The translations under genes and the position numbers were made by a program. This document shows, piece after piece, positions 1 through 8,942 of a stretch of DNA of 64,000 nt (its first letter is position 1; the number at the start of each line of letters is the position of its first letter). The stretch is from JANQHS01 sp965227315 (GTDB taxonomy: Bacteria; Bacteroidota; Bacteroidia; Cytophagales; CCMP332), in contig OZ245737.1 in the NCBI GenBank assembly GCA_965227315.1, positions 1,612,001-1,676,000 on the forward strand. The letters are read 5' to 3'. The notes beneath the pieces were generated by a model, which was not told where the DNA came from, searched no databases, and was given only the letters and a program-made list of their open reading frames with translations.

Positions 1-1358
1 CCATCGACAACGGCATTTTCCACAAAATCGGCATCAGCAAAATCAATCAGAAATCCGGTTTGGACCTTGTCCTTGGCGGAGAATTTATGTCCAAGACGGT
101 ACCAAAGGCTGTATCTCATCTCTGTGAAAGATCCATCTCTGTAGCGAGATTTTTCTGTAAACTCTGGTTCGGTCAGGGTATCATATTCAAATAGATCCCT
201 GGAGTTGGAGATTGTAAAGGTGATCTCCCCTGAGGTATTTTTTGAGAGGAAATGATCATTGGAAATTCCGATCACTCCCATCCTGGTCTGATTGTAAATA
301 TCTCCTGGCTTATCCTGATTAAAGTATTCCTCCGGATCTTCCAACTCACTGTCATTCAGGTTGATGCTGGCAATTCCTCCCAGGCCAAAGACTGTAAACC
401 TGCCCAATTTTCCCTGAGTAGGAACATCCACCTTGAACGATAGATCCTGGTATTCCGGTACTGCGGGGACTCCGATGTCCAAGCCCATGGCATCAAAAAT
501 TTCAAGTGTGGAATAGCGGTAATTCACCAGATAGGAAGCATTGGAGTTTTTTGAAAAGGGCCCCTCTGTACTCAATTCCAATCCTCTCATTCCAAATTGT
601 GCCACATGCTCACGTTTTTGGCCATTTCCTTTTCGAAAATTGATATCAAAAACCCCACCCAAAACATTACCATATTCTGAAGGAAATGCTGAGGTCAGGA
701 AGTCTGAATTGGCAAGCATGTTTTGACTGATCATAGAAATCGCTCCGCCGGCACCTCCAAAAGTTCCAAAGTGATTAGGGTTTGGAACAGGTACTCCTTC
801 AATTCGATAGAGCACAAATGTTGGTGAATTTCCCCTGACAACGATATCATTTCTGACGTCACCCGAAGAAGACACACCGGCAAAATTAGTTGCCATTCGC
901 GCGACGTCATAAAAACCACCGGCATAACGGACGGCTTCATCAAGAGTGAATTGTCTTGCGCTCACAGCCGCAAAATCATTTAAGGGGGAAGCCTGGTCCT
1001 TTTCGCTACTGATCACAACCTCCTCAAGATTGGTCACGGATTCAAGCAACCTTACTTCTATATAAGGCTCCTTGGCCGAAGTAACCTGGATATTTCCGAG
1101 GTTTCTCGGTTCATACCCTATCATGGTTACAACCAGACTTTGGCGGCCTACCGGAACCCCTGTCAAAACAAAATTTCCAGAAGCATCTGAAACCGTACCA
1201 ATGATAGAATCAGTACCAGCCAGCATTATTGTAGCCCCTGGCAGGGCAAAACCTGATTGCTCATCCTGAACCAACCCCCTGACTGTTTGAGTCAATTCCT
1301 GACTCAAAGCCCAACCCGAAACTAAAAATGCAATTGAAAGAATAGTAAGAGTTTTCAT
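1..1358 (-). CDS. TonB-dependent receptor, 3' end beyond window
   Basis: Outer-membrane receptor expected to import a ligand using TonB energy. The first 452 codons are visible, read from ATG at 1356-1358. A signal peptide (MKTLTILSIAFLVSGWALSQ) is followed by a carboxypeptidase-regulatory-like domain at about residues 22-110, then a plug domain with the typical motifs VVISS, NDIVVRGNSP and EGVPVPNPNHFG, and the start of the beta-barrel. The layout closely matches the receptor at 30743-33106 (for example IVVRGNSP, PNPNHFG, SEYGNVLGGVFDI), so the two are paralogues. It lacks an N-terminal STN signalling domain, and no SusD partner is visible on this side. The ligand is unknown. The reading runs without interruption to base 1, so the gene is cut by the window and not broken. 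Confidence 0.93.
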   Translation of the reverse strand, partial: MKTLTILSIAFLVSGWALSQELTQTVRGLVQDEQSGFALPGATIMLAGTDSIIGTVSDASGNFVLTGVPVGRQSLVVTMIGYEPRNLGNIQVTSAKEPYIEVRLLESVTNLEEVVISSEKDQASPLNDFAAVSARQFTLDEAVRYAGGFYDVARMATNFAGVSSSGDVRNDIVVRGNSPTFVLYRIEGVPVPNPNHFGTFGGAGGAISMISQNMLANSDFLTSAFPSEYGNVLGGVFDINFRKGNGQKREHVAQFGMRGLELSTEGPFSKNSNASYLVNYRYSTLEIFDAMGLDIGVPAVPEYQDLSFKVDVPTQGKLGRFTVFGLGGIASINLNDSELEDPEEYFNQDKPGDIYNQTRMGVIGISNDHFLSKNTSGEITFTISNSRDLFEYDTLTEPEFTEKSRYRDGSFTEMRYSLWYRLGHKFSAKDKVQTGFLIDFADADFVENAVVD

Positions 1359-1499
1359 CGCTTTGATTTTTGTTGGTCCAAAACTCAGAGCACCCGATAT
1401 TAAAGGGAATCGATTTCCGGTGGAGCTACATATTTTCGGGTTGAATCGACAATGGTGGGGTCGGGAAAATGGCTACCTTAAAGGTATCAACGCAGTTCT

Positions 1500-3173
1500 A
1501 TGAAGCGATTTCTACCGTTCTACCTTTCAATTATTCTGTTATGTACTCCCGGATTTTCCCAAAATGCCCTCGATTTTGATGGATTTGATGATAGGGTTGA
1601 TTGTGGAAATGATGCCTCCCTTCAAATAACCGGTACATCAATTACGCTTGAGGCCTGGATAAACGCAGGAAGCTGGAAATCCCAGGTCTGGCAGGGTTGT
1701 GTCATCAACAAGGAGCAAAATGGTTTTTCGACCGATTTCGGCTATATGCTCAGAGTGGGCAACGGAGGAAGAATCAATTTTAACCTCGGAGATGGCTCAT
1801 GGAATGAACTGACGACAGACACCTTAATGAACCTGAACACCTGGCATCACATAGCCGGCAGCTATGACGGCTCGATGATGAGGGTCTATCTCGATGGTAT
1901 TCTGGTCGATTCAATGAGCGCAGTCCTATCGATCGGGAACTCCATCCAAAACCTGATCATTGGAGATTATACAGGACTAAGCCGAAACTTCGATGGGTTG
2001 ATCGATGAGGTTAAGATTTGGAATGTCACCAGAACAGGTCCGGAGATCAATGCGGATATGAATACAGAGATCTGTGGCAGCCCAACAGGACTTGTAGCCT
2101 ATTATAGGTTTAACCAGGGAATCGCCAATGGAAATAATACAGGCATCACGACCCTGACCGACAAGTCCGGGAATGGTAATCATGGGACCCTAAGTTCATT
2201 TTCCCTCAGCGGGGCCAGCTCAAACTGGGTGCCCGGTCAAAGCCTGGTCAGTTTTGATACCTATGATACGATCTCGGTTTCGGATTGCGAAAGCTACACC
2301 GGTCCCAGTGGGACACAAACCTGGTATAGCTCCGGTACCTATACCGATATAATTCCTAATTCAATCGGATGCGACAGTGTTATTTCGATCAACCTTACAA
2401 TTCTGAGTACAAGCTCGAATCAGAACTTGTCGGGTTGTTCACCCTATTTAAGCCCCAGTGGAAATCAGGTCTGGACAAGCTCAGGCACCTATATAGATAC
2501 ACTGACCAACTCAGCAGGATGCGATAGTATCCTCACGGTAAATCTTACCATCCTGGATGCGAGTTCGAGTCAAAACATTACAGGTTGTTCACCATATCTA
2601 AGTCCTAGCGGAAATCAGGTCTGGACGAGCTCGGGAACTTATATGGACACGCTGACGAATTCTTCAGGATGCGATAGCGTGCTCACCATAACCTTGACCA
2701 TATTGGATGTGGATACCTCAATTACGGTTAGCGGGACAACACTAATCGCCAATGCAAACAATGCCACATATCAATGGTTCGAATGCGGATCTAACATCCT
2801 GTTGGACACCTTTCAGTTTTTCACACCGAGCATGTCCGGAAACTATTGGGTTATTGTCGGTCAATCCGGATGCTTTGACACCTCCAGATGCGTCCCCGTA
2901 ACCATAGTCGGATTGCCGGGAAGCAATGTAGTAGGTTCGGAGATCAGAATTGCTCCCAATCCCGCCTCTTCACATTTCAGGATCCTTAACGGGCCCAAGA
3001 CAGGAGGTTTTGATGTTTTCTTATACGATCAGGCCGGAAAGAGACTTGATCAGTGGACAGGAAAGCCCGAAGGAAATTATGTTTTAAGCCGGGAGTTGGA
3101 GCCGGGAATGTATGTACTGATCATTCAGGCAAGTTCGGAGGTCTCAGGAATCCCCCTTCTGTTAAAAAGGTAA
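1500..3173 (+). CDS. Secreted LamG-domain protein with T9SS sorting domain
   Basis: 557-residue extracellular protein, possibly carbohydrate-binding. A signal peptide is followed at about residues 22-190 by a LamG/concanavalin-A-like domain (ALDFDGFDDRVDCGN; WHHIAGSYDGSMMRVYLDG; FDGLIDEVKIWN). Three tandem units of about 47 residues follow (about 255-405), each with the pattern C-x-Y-x-x-P-S-G-x-Q-x-W-x-S-S-G-T-Y and ending GCDS-xx-xx-LTI, a repeat common in Bacteroidota secreted proteins. After an Ig-like stretch (NATYQWFECGSN), the C-terminus (IAPNPASSHFRI; MYVLIIQ) fits a type A T9SS sorting domain. ATG at 1500 places the signal peptide correctly. It is transcribed divergently from the preceding TonB receptor. 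The ligand is not known. Confidence 0.88.
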   Translation: MKRFLPFYLSIILLCTPGFSQNALDFDGFDDRVDCGNDASLQITGTSITLEAWINAGSWKSQVWQGCVINKEQNGFSTDFGYMLRVGNGGRINFNLGDGSWNELTTDTLMNLNTWHHIAGSYDGSMMRVYLDGILVDSMSAVLSIGNSIQNLIIGDYTGLSRNFDGLIDEVKIWNVTRTGPEINADMNTEICGSPTGLVAYYRFNQGIANGNNTGITTLTDKSGNGNHGTLSSFSLSGASSNWVPGQSLVSFDTYDTISVSDCESYTGPSGTQTWYSSGTYTDIIPNSIGCDSVISINLTILSTSSNQNLSGCSPYLSPSGNQVWTSSGTYIDTLTNSAGCDSILTVNLTILDASSSQNITGCSPYLSPSGNQVWTSSGTYMDTLTNSSGCDSVLTITLTILDVDTSITVSGTTLIANANNATYQWFECGSNILLDTFQFFTPSMSGNYWVIVGQSGCFDTSRCVPVTIVGLPGSNVVGSEIRIAPNPASSHFRILNGPKTGGFDVFLYDQAGKRLDQWTGKPEGNYVLSRELEPGMYVLIIQASSEVSGIPLLLKR

Positions 3174-3218
3174 GTGATCAAACTTTTTTGATTCCGCAGG
3201 GGTTGAAAAAATACGAAA

Positions 3219-4178
3219 ATGATTAGACGTCAATTCATAAAGGGTTCTGCCATAATCGGCGCAAGCATCGCAATTCCTTCAATTGTCACTTCGGCTTCTG
3301 GAATGATCCTTTCGGGGGCGAACAGACAGGTTAGGAAGGTTCTGAATGCACATAAGGTCAAGGTAGGTACTTTGCCTGTTCTGCGGGCTTTCGCGGGAAA
3401 CCACCTAGACTATGTTAGCCCTTATGTTCTATTCGATGAATTTGGTCCTGCAAGCATAGAAGCCGGCTCCGCACCTCTCAGGGTGAACGCACATCCTCAT
3501 GCGGGCTTTACTCCGACAACCTATTTTCTCTCAGGAAACGGGCATCATAAAGACAGTCTGAACTATGACTTCCAGATCAAAAAAGGCGATTTTATGATGT
3601 TCAATGCGGGAAGAGGCGCGATCCATATGGAGGAAAGCGGACAGGGTCTTTATGAGAATGGAGGATCTTATCATGGATTTCAGATCTGGCTGAACTCCCC
3701 TGCCAAATTCAAGTATATGGCTCCTCAAACAGAGGTTCATGCGGATGCGCAAATGGGCACTCTGGTCAAGCCCAATTATACGGCAAAGGTGGTACTGGGA
3801 GATTTTATGGGTATAAGATCCCAGATAGAAACCCTCTCTCCGGCTTTTTATGTCCACATAAAAACAAAGCCCGGCGCAAGGATGAGCATTCCAACCAACC
3901 CCCAACACAATGCCTTTCTGTATAGCATTTCAGGTTCTCTTGAACTCGAAGGAAGAAAGGTACTGAAGCCGAATCAGATCGCACTTTATGAAAGGGGAGA
4001 AAACAATATCGAACTATTCTCAGCGGAAAAATCCGAGATCCTCCTGCTTGGTGGGCAGCCGTTAAATGAGCCCGTTTACTCCTATGGCCCTTTCGTGATG
4101 AACAATAAGGCACAAATCGAGCAATGTTTCAGGGATTATCAAAGTGGCAAAATGGGCAATCCCGACCAGGTGAATTAA
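3219..4178 (+). CDS. Pirin family protein with Tat-type signal
   Basis: 319-residue bicupin of the pirin family; members bind iron, and some act as quercetin 2,3-dioxygenases or as regulators. The pirin metal site is visible: H92-x-H94 in AHPHAGFTPTTYFLSG, and H136-x-E138 in GRGAIHMEES, with the conserved GHHKDS segment between. The N-terminus reads MIRRQFIKGSAIIGASIAIP, a twin-arginine-type signal (RRQFIK followed by a hydrophobic stretch), which suggests export after folding and metal loading. Pirins are more usually cytosolic. The C-terminal cupin half (about 200-290) includes PTNPQHNAFLYSISG. It lies 45 bases after the LamG gene and 27 bases before the PagL-like gene on the same strand. 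The exact substrate cannot be deduced. Confidence 0.9.
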   Translation: MIRRQFIKGSAIIGASIAIPSIVTSASGMILSGANRQVRKVLNAHKVKVGTLPVLRAFAGNHLDYVSPYVLFDEFGPASIEAGSAPLRVNAHPHAGFTPTTYFLSGNGHHKDSLNYDFQIKKGDFMMFNAGRGAIHMEESGQGLYENGGSYHGFQIWLNSPAKFKYMAPQTEVHADAQMGTLVKPNYTAKVVLGDFMGIRSQIETLSPAFYVHIKTKPGARMSIPTNPQHNAFLYSISGSLELEGRKVLKPNQIALYERGENNIELFSAEKSEILLLGGQPLNEPVYSYGPFVMNNKAQIEQCFRDYQSGKMGNPDQVN

Positions 4179-4205
4179 TGTTTTGATCATCCCGAATTTT
4201 CTGAC

Positions 4206-5303
4206 GTGAAAGCCAGGGTTAGGATTATCATTGCGATCCTCATGATCTCCCAGGATCTAAAGGCAGAGGGATCGGAAACCAAAAACCCGACCTATCTGGG
4301 CTTGAAATCTCATATAGGATTTATAATACCCCATAGCCAGGATCTAAAGGAGATCTCAAATACCAATCCCTGGGGGGTTCAAATCGATGCCAGCAAATTT
4401 TTTATAGGTGAAAAGAGTTGGGAAACCTGCAATTGCTATTCAAAAGCAGGATTTTCCTTTACGTATTTCAATTATCAGAACCCTTCAGTGCTGGGGAATT
4501 CCTACAATCTGATCTTTTTTGTAGAACCCCAATTTGGGTTTAACCATAAATTTTACCTCTCTTATCGTGCGGGTTTTGGCCTGGCTTTTTTGGATCAGGT
4601 TTATCACGAAACCGAAAATCCGACCAATCTGTTCTACAGCTCTCCGATAAGCTTTATGTTGCTGATGAACCTTGGCCTGAACTACAAGGTGGATCCCAAT
4701 TGGCAGATCAACCTCAGCGCCTTTTACAACCATATTTCGAACGGAGGAATCCAAATGCCTAATAAAGGTATCAATTTCCCGACCCTGGCATTGGGTATTG
4801 ATTATGTGATCGATCCTGTCACAGAACCTCTTCCAAAAAGGCTAAAATCGCTTGAAGTTGACAGATCCCTAAAAAAATACTTCCGGCTCTTTGGAACCAC
4901 AAAAACAGTGGATGCCGACGAAATCCATCCGGATAAAAAAACCATTGTATGGGGTTGGGCTGCAGGAGTCATGCAAAATTTCACCAAAACCAATGCATGG
5001 AGCCTTGGGGTTGAATTCTCAAGAGACGGGTCCTTCGAGGAAAAGAATGCCAGGTTTGGAACCACTTTTGATCCTTATGTTTTTGCCTTCCTGGGCGGGC
5101 ATAACTTCACTTTCGGAAAGGTTATTTTCAACCAGGAGCTCGGTGTTTATATCTATAAGGATTTTCCTTTTACCACCGATGGGATTTATCAACGATATGG
5201 CCTTTACTACCAGATTGCCGGCCCTCTGAATGCTGGAATCAGTTTGAAGGCCCATGGTGCAACCGCGGAGATCATCGATGTACGCGTGGGACTGCTTTTT
5301 TAG
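4206..5303 (+). CDS. PagL-like acyloxyacyl hydrolase (lipid A deacylase family)
   Basis: 365-residue outer-membrane beta-barrel candidate. The motif FYNHISNGGIQMPNKGIN at about 173-190 matches the PagL/lipid A 3-O-deacylase signature, in which the catalytic His and Ser form H-x-S (H176, S178) followed by a GIN segment. Characterised PagL proteins are about 150-190 residues; this one carries about 150 further residues after the barrel (from about 215), a length I associate with Bacteroidota members of the family. GTG at 4206 gives a signal peptide (MKARVRIIIAILMISQDLKA); an internal ATG 12 codons later would truncate it. If active, it would trim acyl chains from lipid A or related lipids. Family assignment rests on one motif plus barrel-like alternation. 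Confidence 0.8.
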   Translation: MKARVRIIIAILMISQDLKAEGSETKNPTYLGLKSHIGFIIPHSQDLKEISNTNPWGVQIDASKFFIGEKSWETCNCYSKAGFSFTYFNYQNPSVLGNSYNLIFFVEPQFGFNHKFYLSYRAGFGLAFLDQVYHETENPTNLFYSSPISFMLLMNLGLNYKVDPNWQINLSAFYNHISNGGIQMPNKGINFPTLALGIDYVIDPVTEPLPKRLKSLEVDRSLKKYFRLFGTTKTVDADEIHPDKKTIVWGWAAGVMQNFTKTNAWSLGVEFSRDGSFEEKNARFGTTFDPYVFAFLGGHNFTFGKVIFNQELGVYIYKDFPFTTDGIYQRYGLYYQIAGPLNAGISLKAHGATAEIIDVRVGLLF

Positions 5304-5365
5304 CCATCCACCTATTTCCGGAGGCAAATTTTGATTCGGACTTCCCTTTTGCCGAAATTGACTCC

Positions 5366-6442
5366 ATGCTATTCCGTATAGATCCGGATATCACCAGAGC
5401 GGAAACGCTCCCTGCCGGTTTTTACAGAGATCCGAATGTTTTTCAGGACTGCAGAGAAAGAATTTTTCAGCATAGTTGGCAGTTGGTCGAGGATCCAATG
5501 ACACTCATGAAGAATTCAGCTCATCCCTTTCTGTTTCTGGAGGGAATGCTGGAAGAACCATTGGTCCTGACGAAAGATGATGCAGGCAGGGTTCATTGCC
5601 TCTCAAATGTTTGCACGCATCGGGGAAATCTCATCGTCGATGAAGAAAGATCCTGCAGAAACCTAACCTGCGGTTATCACGGACGTCAATTCGACCTTTC
5701 GGGAAAATTCAGATCCATGCCCGAATTCAACGCTGCAATCGATTTTCCAAGAGCAGAAGATCACCTCAGGCCCTTTCCTCTTCTGGATTGGGGACCCTTG
5801 AAATTCACAGCTCTGAGTCCGGAGTTTGAGTTTGAAAAAATACTTGATCGACTCGAGGAAAGATTGGGGTTCCTTCCATTGGAGGAAGCGGTGTTTTCCG
5901 CCTCAAGGTCCAAGACCTATCACCTTCAGGCCAATTGGGCATTGTACTGTGATAATTTTTTGGAAGGCTTTCACATCCCCTTCGTCCACAAGGGGCTGAA
6001 TGAGGTATTGAAGTATTCTCAATACCAAATTGAACTGGACGAGTACTTCAATGTCCAGATCGGAAGATCGGATGATCCGGAATTCTGTTTTGATTTTCCT
6101 CCGGGGCATCCGGACGAAGAAGAAAACATTGCCGCGTATTATTACTGGGTTTTCCCCAATCTAATGATCAATGTGTACCCCTGGGGCTTGTCGATCAATG
6201 TTGTAAAACCTATGGATTTGGAGAAAACCAGGATCAGCTTCCTTTCCTATGTTTTCGACGAATCAAAGCTGGAATCAGGAGCTGGTGCAGATCTGCACCG
6301 AGTTGAAATGGAGGATGAAGAGATCGTTCTTGCTGTTCAGAAGGGAGTGAAGTCACGCTTTTACAGATCCGGGCGGTTCTCCCCTACCATGGAAAAAGGA
6401 GTTCATCATTTTCATACACTTATCGCCAACGCGCTGAAATAG
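5366..6442 (+). CDS. Rieske non-haem iron oxygenase, alpha-subunit type
   Basis: 358-residue ring-hydroxylating-type oxygenase. The Rieske [2Fe-2S] ligands are all present: C83-x-H85 (CTHRGN) and C102-x-x-H105 (CGYHGRQFDLSG). The catalytic half shows the mononuclear iron motif DNFLEGFHIPFVHKG, with H203 and H208 as the two histidine ligands; the carboxylate ligand lies further downstream. Such enzymes need electrons from a reductase or ferredoxin, but no reductase gene is adjacent. It is followed after 7 bases by a SnoaL-like protein and then an SDR-type protein on the same strand, suggesting a small biosynthetic or degradative operon. The substrate is unknown; Rieske homologues include aromatic hydroxylases, demethylases and secondary-metabolism enzymes. 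Confidence 0.93.
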   Translation: MLFRIDPDITRAETLPAGFYRDPNVFQDCRERIFQHSWQLVEDPMTLMKNSAHPFLFLEGMLEEPLVLTKDDAGRVHCLSNVCTHRGNLIVDEERSCRNLTCGYHGRQFDLSGKFRSMPEFNAAIDFPRAEDHLRPFPLLDWGPLKFTALSPEFEFEKILDRLEERLGFLPLEEAVFSASRSKTYHLQANWALYCDNFLEGFHIPFVHKGLNEVLKYSQYQIELDEYFNVQIGRSDDPEFCFDFPPGHPDEEENIAAYYYWVFPNLMINVYPWGLSINVVKPMDLEKTRISFLSYVFDESKLESGAGADLHRVEMEDEEIVLAVQKGVKSRFYRSGRFSPTMEKGVHHFHTLIANALK

Positions 6443-6449
6443 TTCTAGC

Positions 6450-6917
6450 ATGGAGGATCACATCAAGATCGTACAGGATTTTTATTCCGCTTTTCGGGAA
6501 AAAGATGCGGAAAAGATGGCGAGGCATTACCACCCTAATGTCGTATTTCATGACCCGGCATTCGGGAAATTAAAGGGCAGAGATGTGCCGGACATGTGGA
6601 GAATGCTCATCAACAGATCCGCAGATCTGGAAATCTCCTTTGAGGTTGTAGAAGAACCAGGCCCTATCATAAAAGTTCAATGGGTAGCTGATTATACGTT
6701 TTCAAAAACAGCACGAAAGGTCCATAATATTGTTGAAGCAAATTTGAGTTTCAGGGATGATCTGATCATCGAGCATATTGACAAATTCGATCTGCACCGC
6801 TGGGCGATCCAGGCCTTTGGATTCAAAGGAGCATTGCTTGGAGGAACAGGATTCTTCAGGAAAAAACTTCAAAAGCAAACGAATGCCCTGCTCAGAAAAT
6901 ATCAGGAAACAAATTAG
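6450..6917 (+). CDS. SnoaL-like / NTF2-fold protein
   Basis: 155-residue protein of the SnoaL/ketosteroid isomerase-like NTF2 fold. Recognisable features are the N-terminal helix IVQDFYSAFREKDAEKMARH, the strand YHPNVVFHDPAFGKLKGRD, and the later IIEHIDKFDLHRWA segment. Family members are isomerases, cyclases, hydrolases or simple ligand-binding subunits; an NTF2-fold protein is also the beta subunit of many Rieske oxygenases, which is notable because the gene sits 7 bases after a Rieske alpha-subunit gene. At this size it could serve as a beta-like or auxiliary partner, but classic beta subunits are longer and differ in sequence, so that is inference. The C-terminal tail is basic (FFRKKLQKQ). 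Confidence 0.82.
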   Translation: MEDHIKIVQDFYSAFREKDAEKMARHYHPNVVFHDPAFGKLKGRDVPDMWRMLINRSADLEISFEVVEEPGPIIKVQWVADYTFSKTARKVHNIVEANLSFRDDLIIEHIDKFDLHRWAIQAFGFKGALLGGTGFFRKKLQKQTNALLRKYQETN

Positions 6918-6941
6918 TTTTATCTCCTATTTGACATCGTT

Positions 6942-7865
6942 ATGCAAGTAATACTGGGCTCAAACGGGGTGATTGGAAGAGAGATCGCCAAGGCTCTTCA
7001 GGAATACAATGAACCGGTCCGACTGGTCAGCAGGAATCCCAAAAAGATCAGTGAAAAGAATGAGTTGTTCACTGCAGATCTGAAGGATGCCGAGCAGGTG
7101 CAAAAGGCCATTGAGGGTTGTGATGTGGCCTACCTGACGGTGGGCCTCGAATACAAGACCAGGATCTGGCAGAAGGAATGGCCATTGATCATGAAAAATG
7201 TGATCCGGGCCTGCAAAGTGCATGAATGTAAGCTGTTGTTCTTTGACAATGTCTATGCCTATGGAAAGGTGGATGGTTGGATGACAGAGGAGTCCCCTAT
7301 AAAGCCAGACAGTAAAAAGGGACAGGTCAGGGCAGAGATCGCAAAGATGATCCTGGATGAGGTGAAGGCAGGTGATCTTAAGGCCATTATTGCCAGGGCT
7401 CCAGATTTCTATGGACCCGAAACCCCACTGAGTTTTTTCAACCTCATGGTCATCGAGAATATGCTGAAGGGGAAAAGCCCTCAATGGATGATCAACCAGG
7501 ACCTCAAACACAGTTTGATCTACACTCCTGATGCAGGGAAGGCCTGTGCGATTTTGGGAAATACGGAATCGGCCTTTGATCAGGTCTGGCATCTTCCGAC
7601 AGACAGGAATGCCCTCACCGGAAGAGAATATGTCCGGTTGGCAGGGAAGATCATGGGGAAGGAAACCAAGACCATGGTGTTGAAAAAATGGTTTTTAGGG
7701 ATTCTGGGTTTATTCATCAATGCCATTAAGGAAAACATGGAAATGCTATATCAGGTAGACTCCCCCTACCTGTTTGATAGCAGTAAGTTTGAAAAAGCAT
7801 TCGGATTCAGCCCCACCGATTATGAGGAAGGGCTGAGATCGACGATAGACTCAATGAAAGGCTGA
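6942..7865 (+). CDS. NAD(P)-binding epimerase/dehydratase-like SDR
   Basis: 307-residue extended or atypical short-chain dehydrogenase fold. The N-terminus MQVILGSNGVIGREIAKAL is a GxxGxxG nucleotide-binding motif, followed by LVSRNPKK and the GCDVAYLTVGL strand. The middle shows DNVYAYGKVDGWMTEESP, typical of NAD-dependent epimerase/dehydratase or NmrA-like proteins. Where the catalytic Tyr-x-x-x-Lys would usually fall (after PIKPDSKKGQ) I do not see a clear pair, so the chemistry is uncertain. It is the third gene in a same-strand run after the Rieske and SnoaL-like genes (25-base gap), consistent with joint action on one substrate. Confidence 0.85.
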   Translation: MQVILGSNGVIGREIAKALQEYNEPVRLVSRNPKKISEKNELFTADLKDAEQVQKAIEGCDVAYLTVGLEYKTRIWQKEWPLIMKNVIRACKVHECKLLFFDNVYAYGKVDGWMTEESPIKPDSKKGQVRAEIAKMILDEVKAGDLKAIIARAPDFYGPETPLSFFNLMVIENMLKGKSPQWMINQDLKHSLIYTPDAGKACAILGNTESAFDQVWHLPTDRNALTGREYVRLAGKIMGKETKTMVLKKWFLGILGLFINAIKENMEMLYQVDSPYLFDSSKFEKAFGFSPTDYEEGLRSTIDSMKG

Positions 7866-7911
7866 GCAAGAACGGAGATGAAAGAGATCTTCAGTCACAA
7901 AACATCATAAA

Positions 7912-8931
7912 ATGCACGCAGGAGAAAAATTTTCGATTCGGGAAGTTATTTTTTGGACCAGAAGAGAGATCTTTTGGTTCTTATTGATCGCAGCGATACC
8001 CACTCTTCTATACGATCTTGTGGGCTGGGATTTTATCACCATCCCATGGTTACCGATCGCGCTCGTCGGCACGGCCGTGGCCTTCCTGGTAGGATTTAAG
8101 AACAACGCCACATATGACCGGCTGTGGGAGGCGAGGAAGATCTGGGGAGGAATTGTGAATACCAGCCGGACCTGGGGTATCATGTCCAAAGACTATGTCT
8201 CGAATTCTCATAATCCGGATCCTGTTTCTGAGGAAGAACTGGAAGCCATTAGAAAACGCTTGATCTACAGGCATATGGCCTGGCTTACCGCTCTGAGATT
8301 TCAACTTCGGCAATCAAAGCCCTGGGAAAGCATACATAAAAAACATAACAAGGAATACCGCCAACTGTACTATGTACAGGAGCAGGACGACCCGATCGAG
8401 CCCGAGCTTGAGAAGTTCTCATCGAAGAAGGAAATGGAAAAAGTTCTGAAGGCAAAGAATGGAGCTACCCAAATACTTGCGCTCCAGTCTCAGGACCTCC
8501 GGCAATTGATGGAACGAAAACTGATCGATGATTTCAGGCATATGGAAATGGAAAATATACTCAAAGAGTTTTTCACCTTGCAGGGAAAGTGTGAGCGGAT
8601 CAAAAACTTTCCATACCCCAGGCAATTTGCCACGATCAATCTCTACTTCGTCTGGATCTTTATCGTCCTGGTGCCCTTCGGTATGATCCAGGAATTCCAG
8701 AAGCTCGGCGAACATTTCGTCTGGCTCACGGTACCTTTTAGCGCCATGGTCGCCTGGGTTTTTCATACCATGGAAAAGATCGGTGAGGCCACGGAAAACC
8801 CATTCTCGGGCGGGGCCAATGATGTGCCCATGACCTCACTTTCCAGAACCATAGAGATCGACCTCAGGGAAATGCTGGGCGAAACGGATCTCCCAGAACC
8901 CATTAAACCGGAAAAGAACATTCTCATGTAA
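7912..8931 (+). CDS. Bestrophin family chloride-channel-like protein
   Basis: 339-residue inner-membrane protein of the bestrophin/UPF0187 family. The diagnostic N-terminal region is present: two hydrophobic segments (about 20-40 and 44-62) followed by FKNNATYDRLWEARKIWGG and NTSRTWG, the best-conserved part of bacterial bestrophins. A further hydrophobic pair occurs at about 245-290 (FVWIFIVLVPFGMI; VWLTVPFSAMVAWVFH), then ENPFSGGANDVPM, matching the conserved bestrophin C-terminal segment. Bacterial homologues form pentameric ion channels. The middle section (about 130-230) is charged and cytoplasmic. It lies 46 bases after the SDR gene and 11 bases before a small receiver-like protein. Confidence 0.92.
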   Translation: MHAGEKFSIREVIFWTRREIFWFLLIAAIPTLLYDLVGWDFITIPWLPIALVGTAVAFLVGFKNNATYDRLWEARKIWGGIVNTSRTWGIMSKDYVSNSHNPDPVSEEELEAIRKRLIYRHMAWLTALRFQLRQSKPWESIHKKHNKEYRQLYYVQEQDDPIEPELEKFSSKKEMEKVLKAKNGATQILALQSQDLRQLMERKLIDDFRHMEMENILKEFFTLQGKCERIKNFPYPRQFATINLYFVWIFIVLVPFGMIQEFQKLGEHFVWLTVPFSAMVAWVFHTMEKIGEATENPFSGGANDVPMTSLSRTIEIDLREMLGETDLPEPIKPEKNILM

Positions 8932-8942
8932 ACCTATCATTT

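Noticed and set aside
6960..7592. 210-codon minus-strand frame inside the SDR-like gene
   Set aside because: Shadow of the real gene; His/Leu-rich with no domain.
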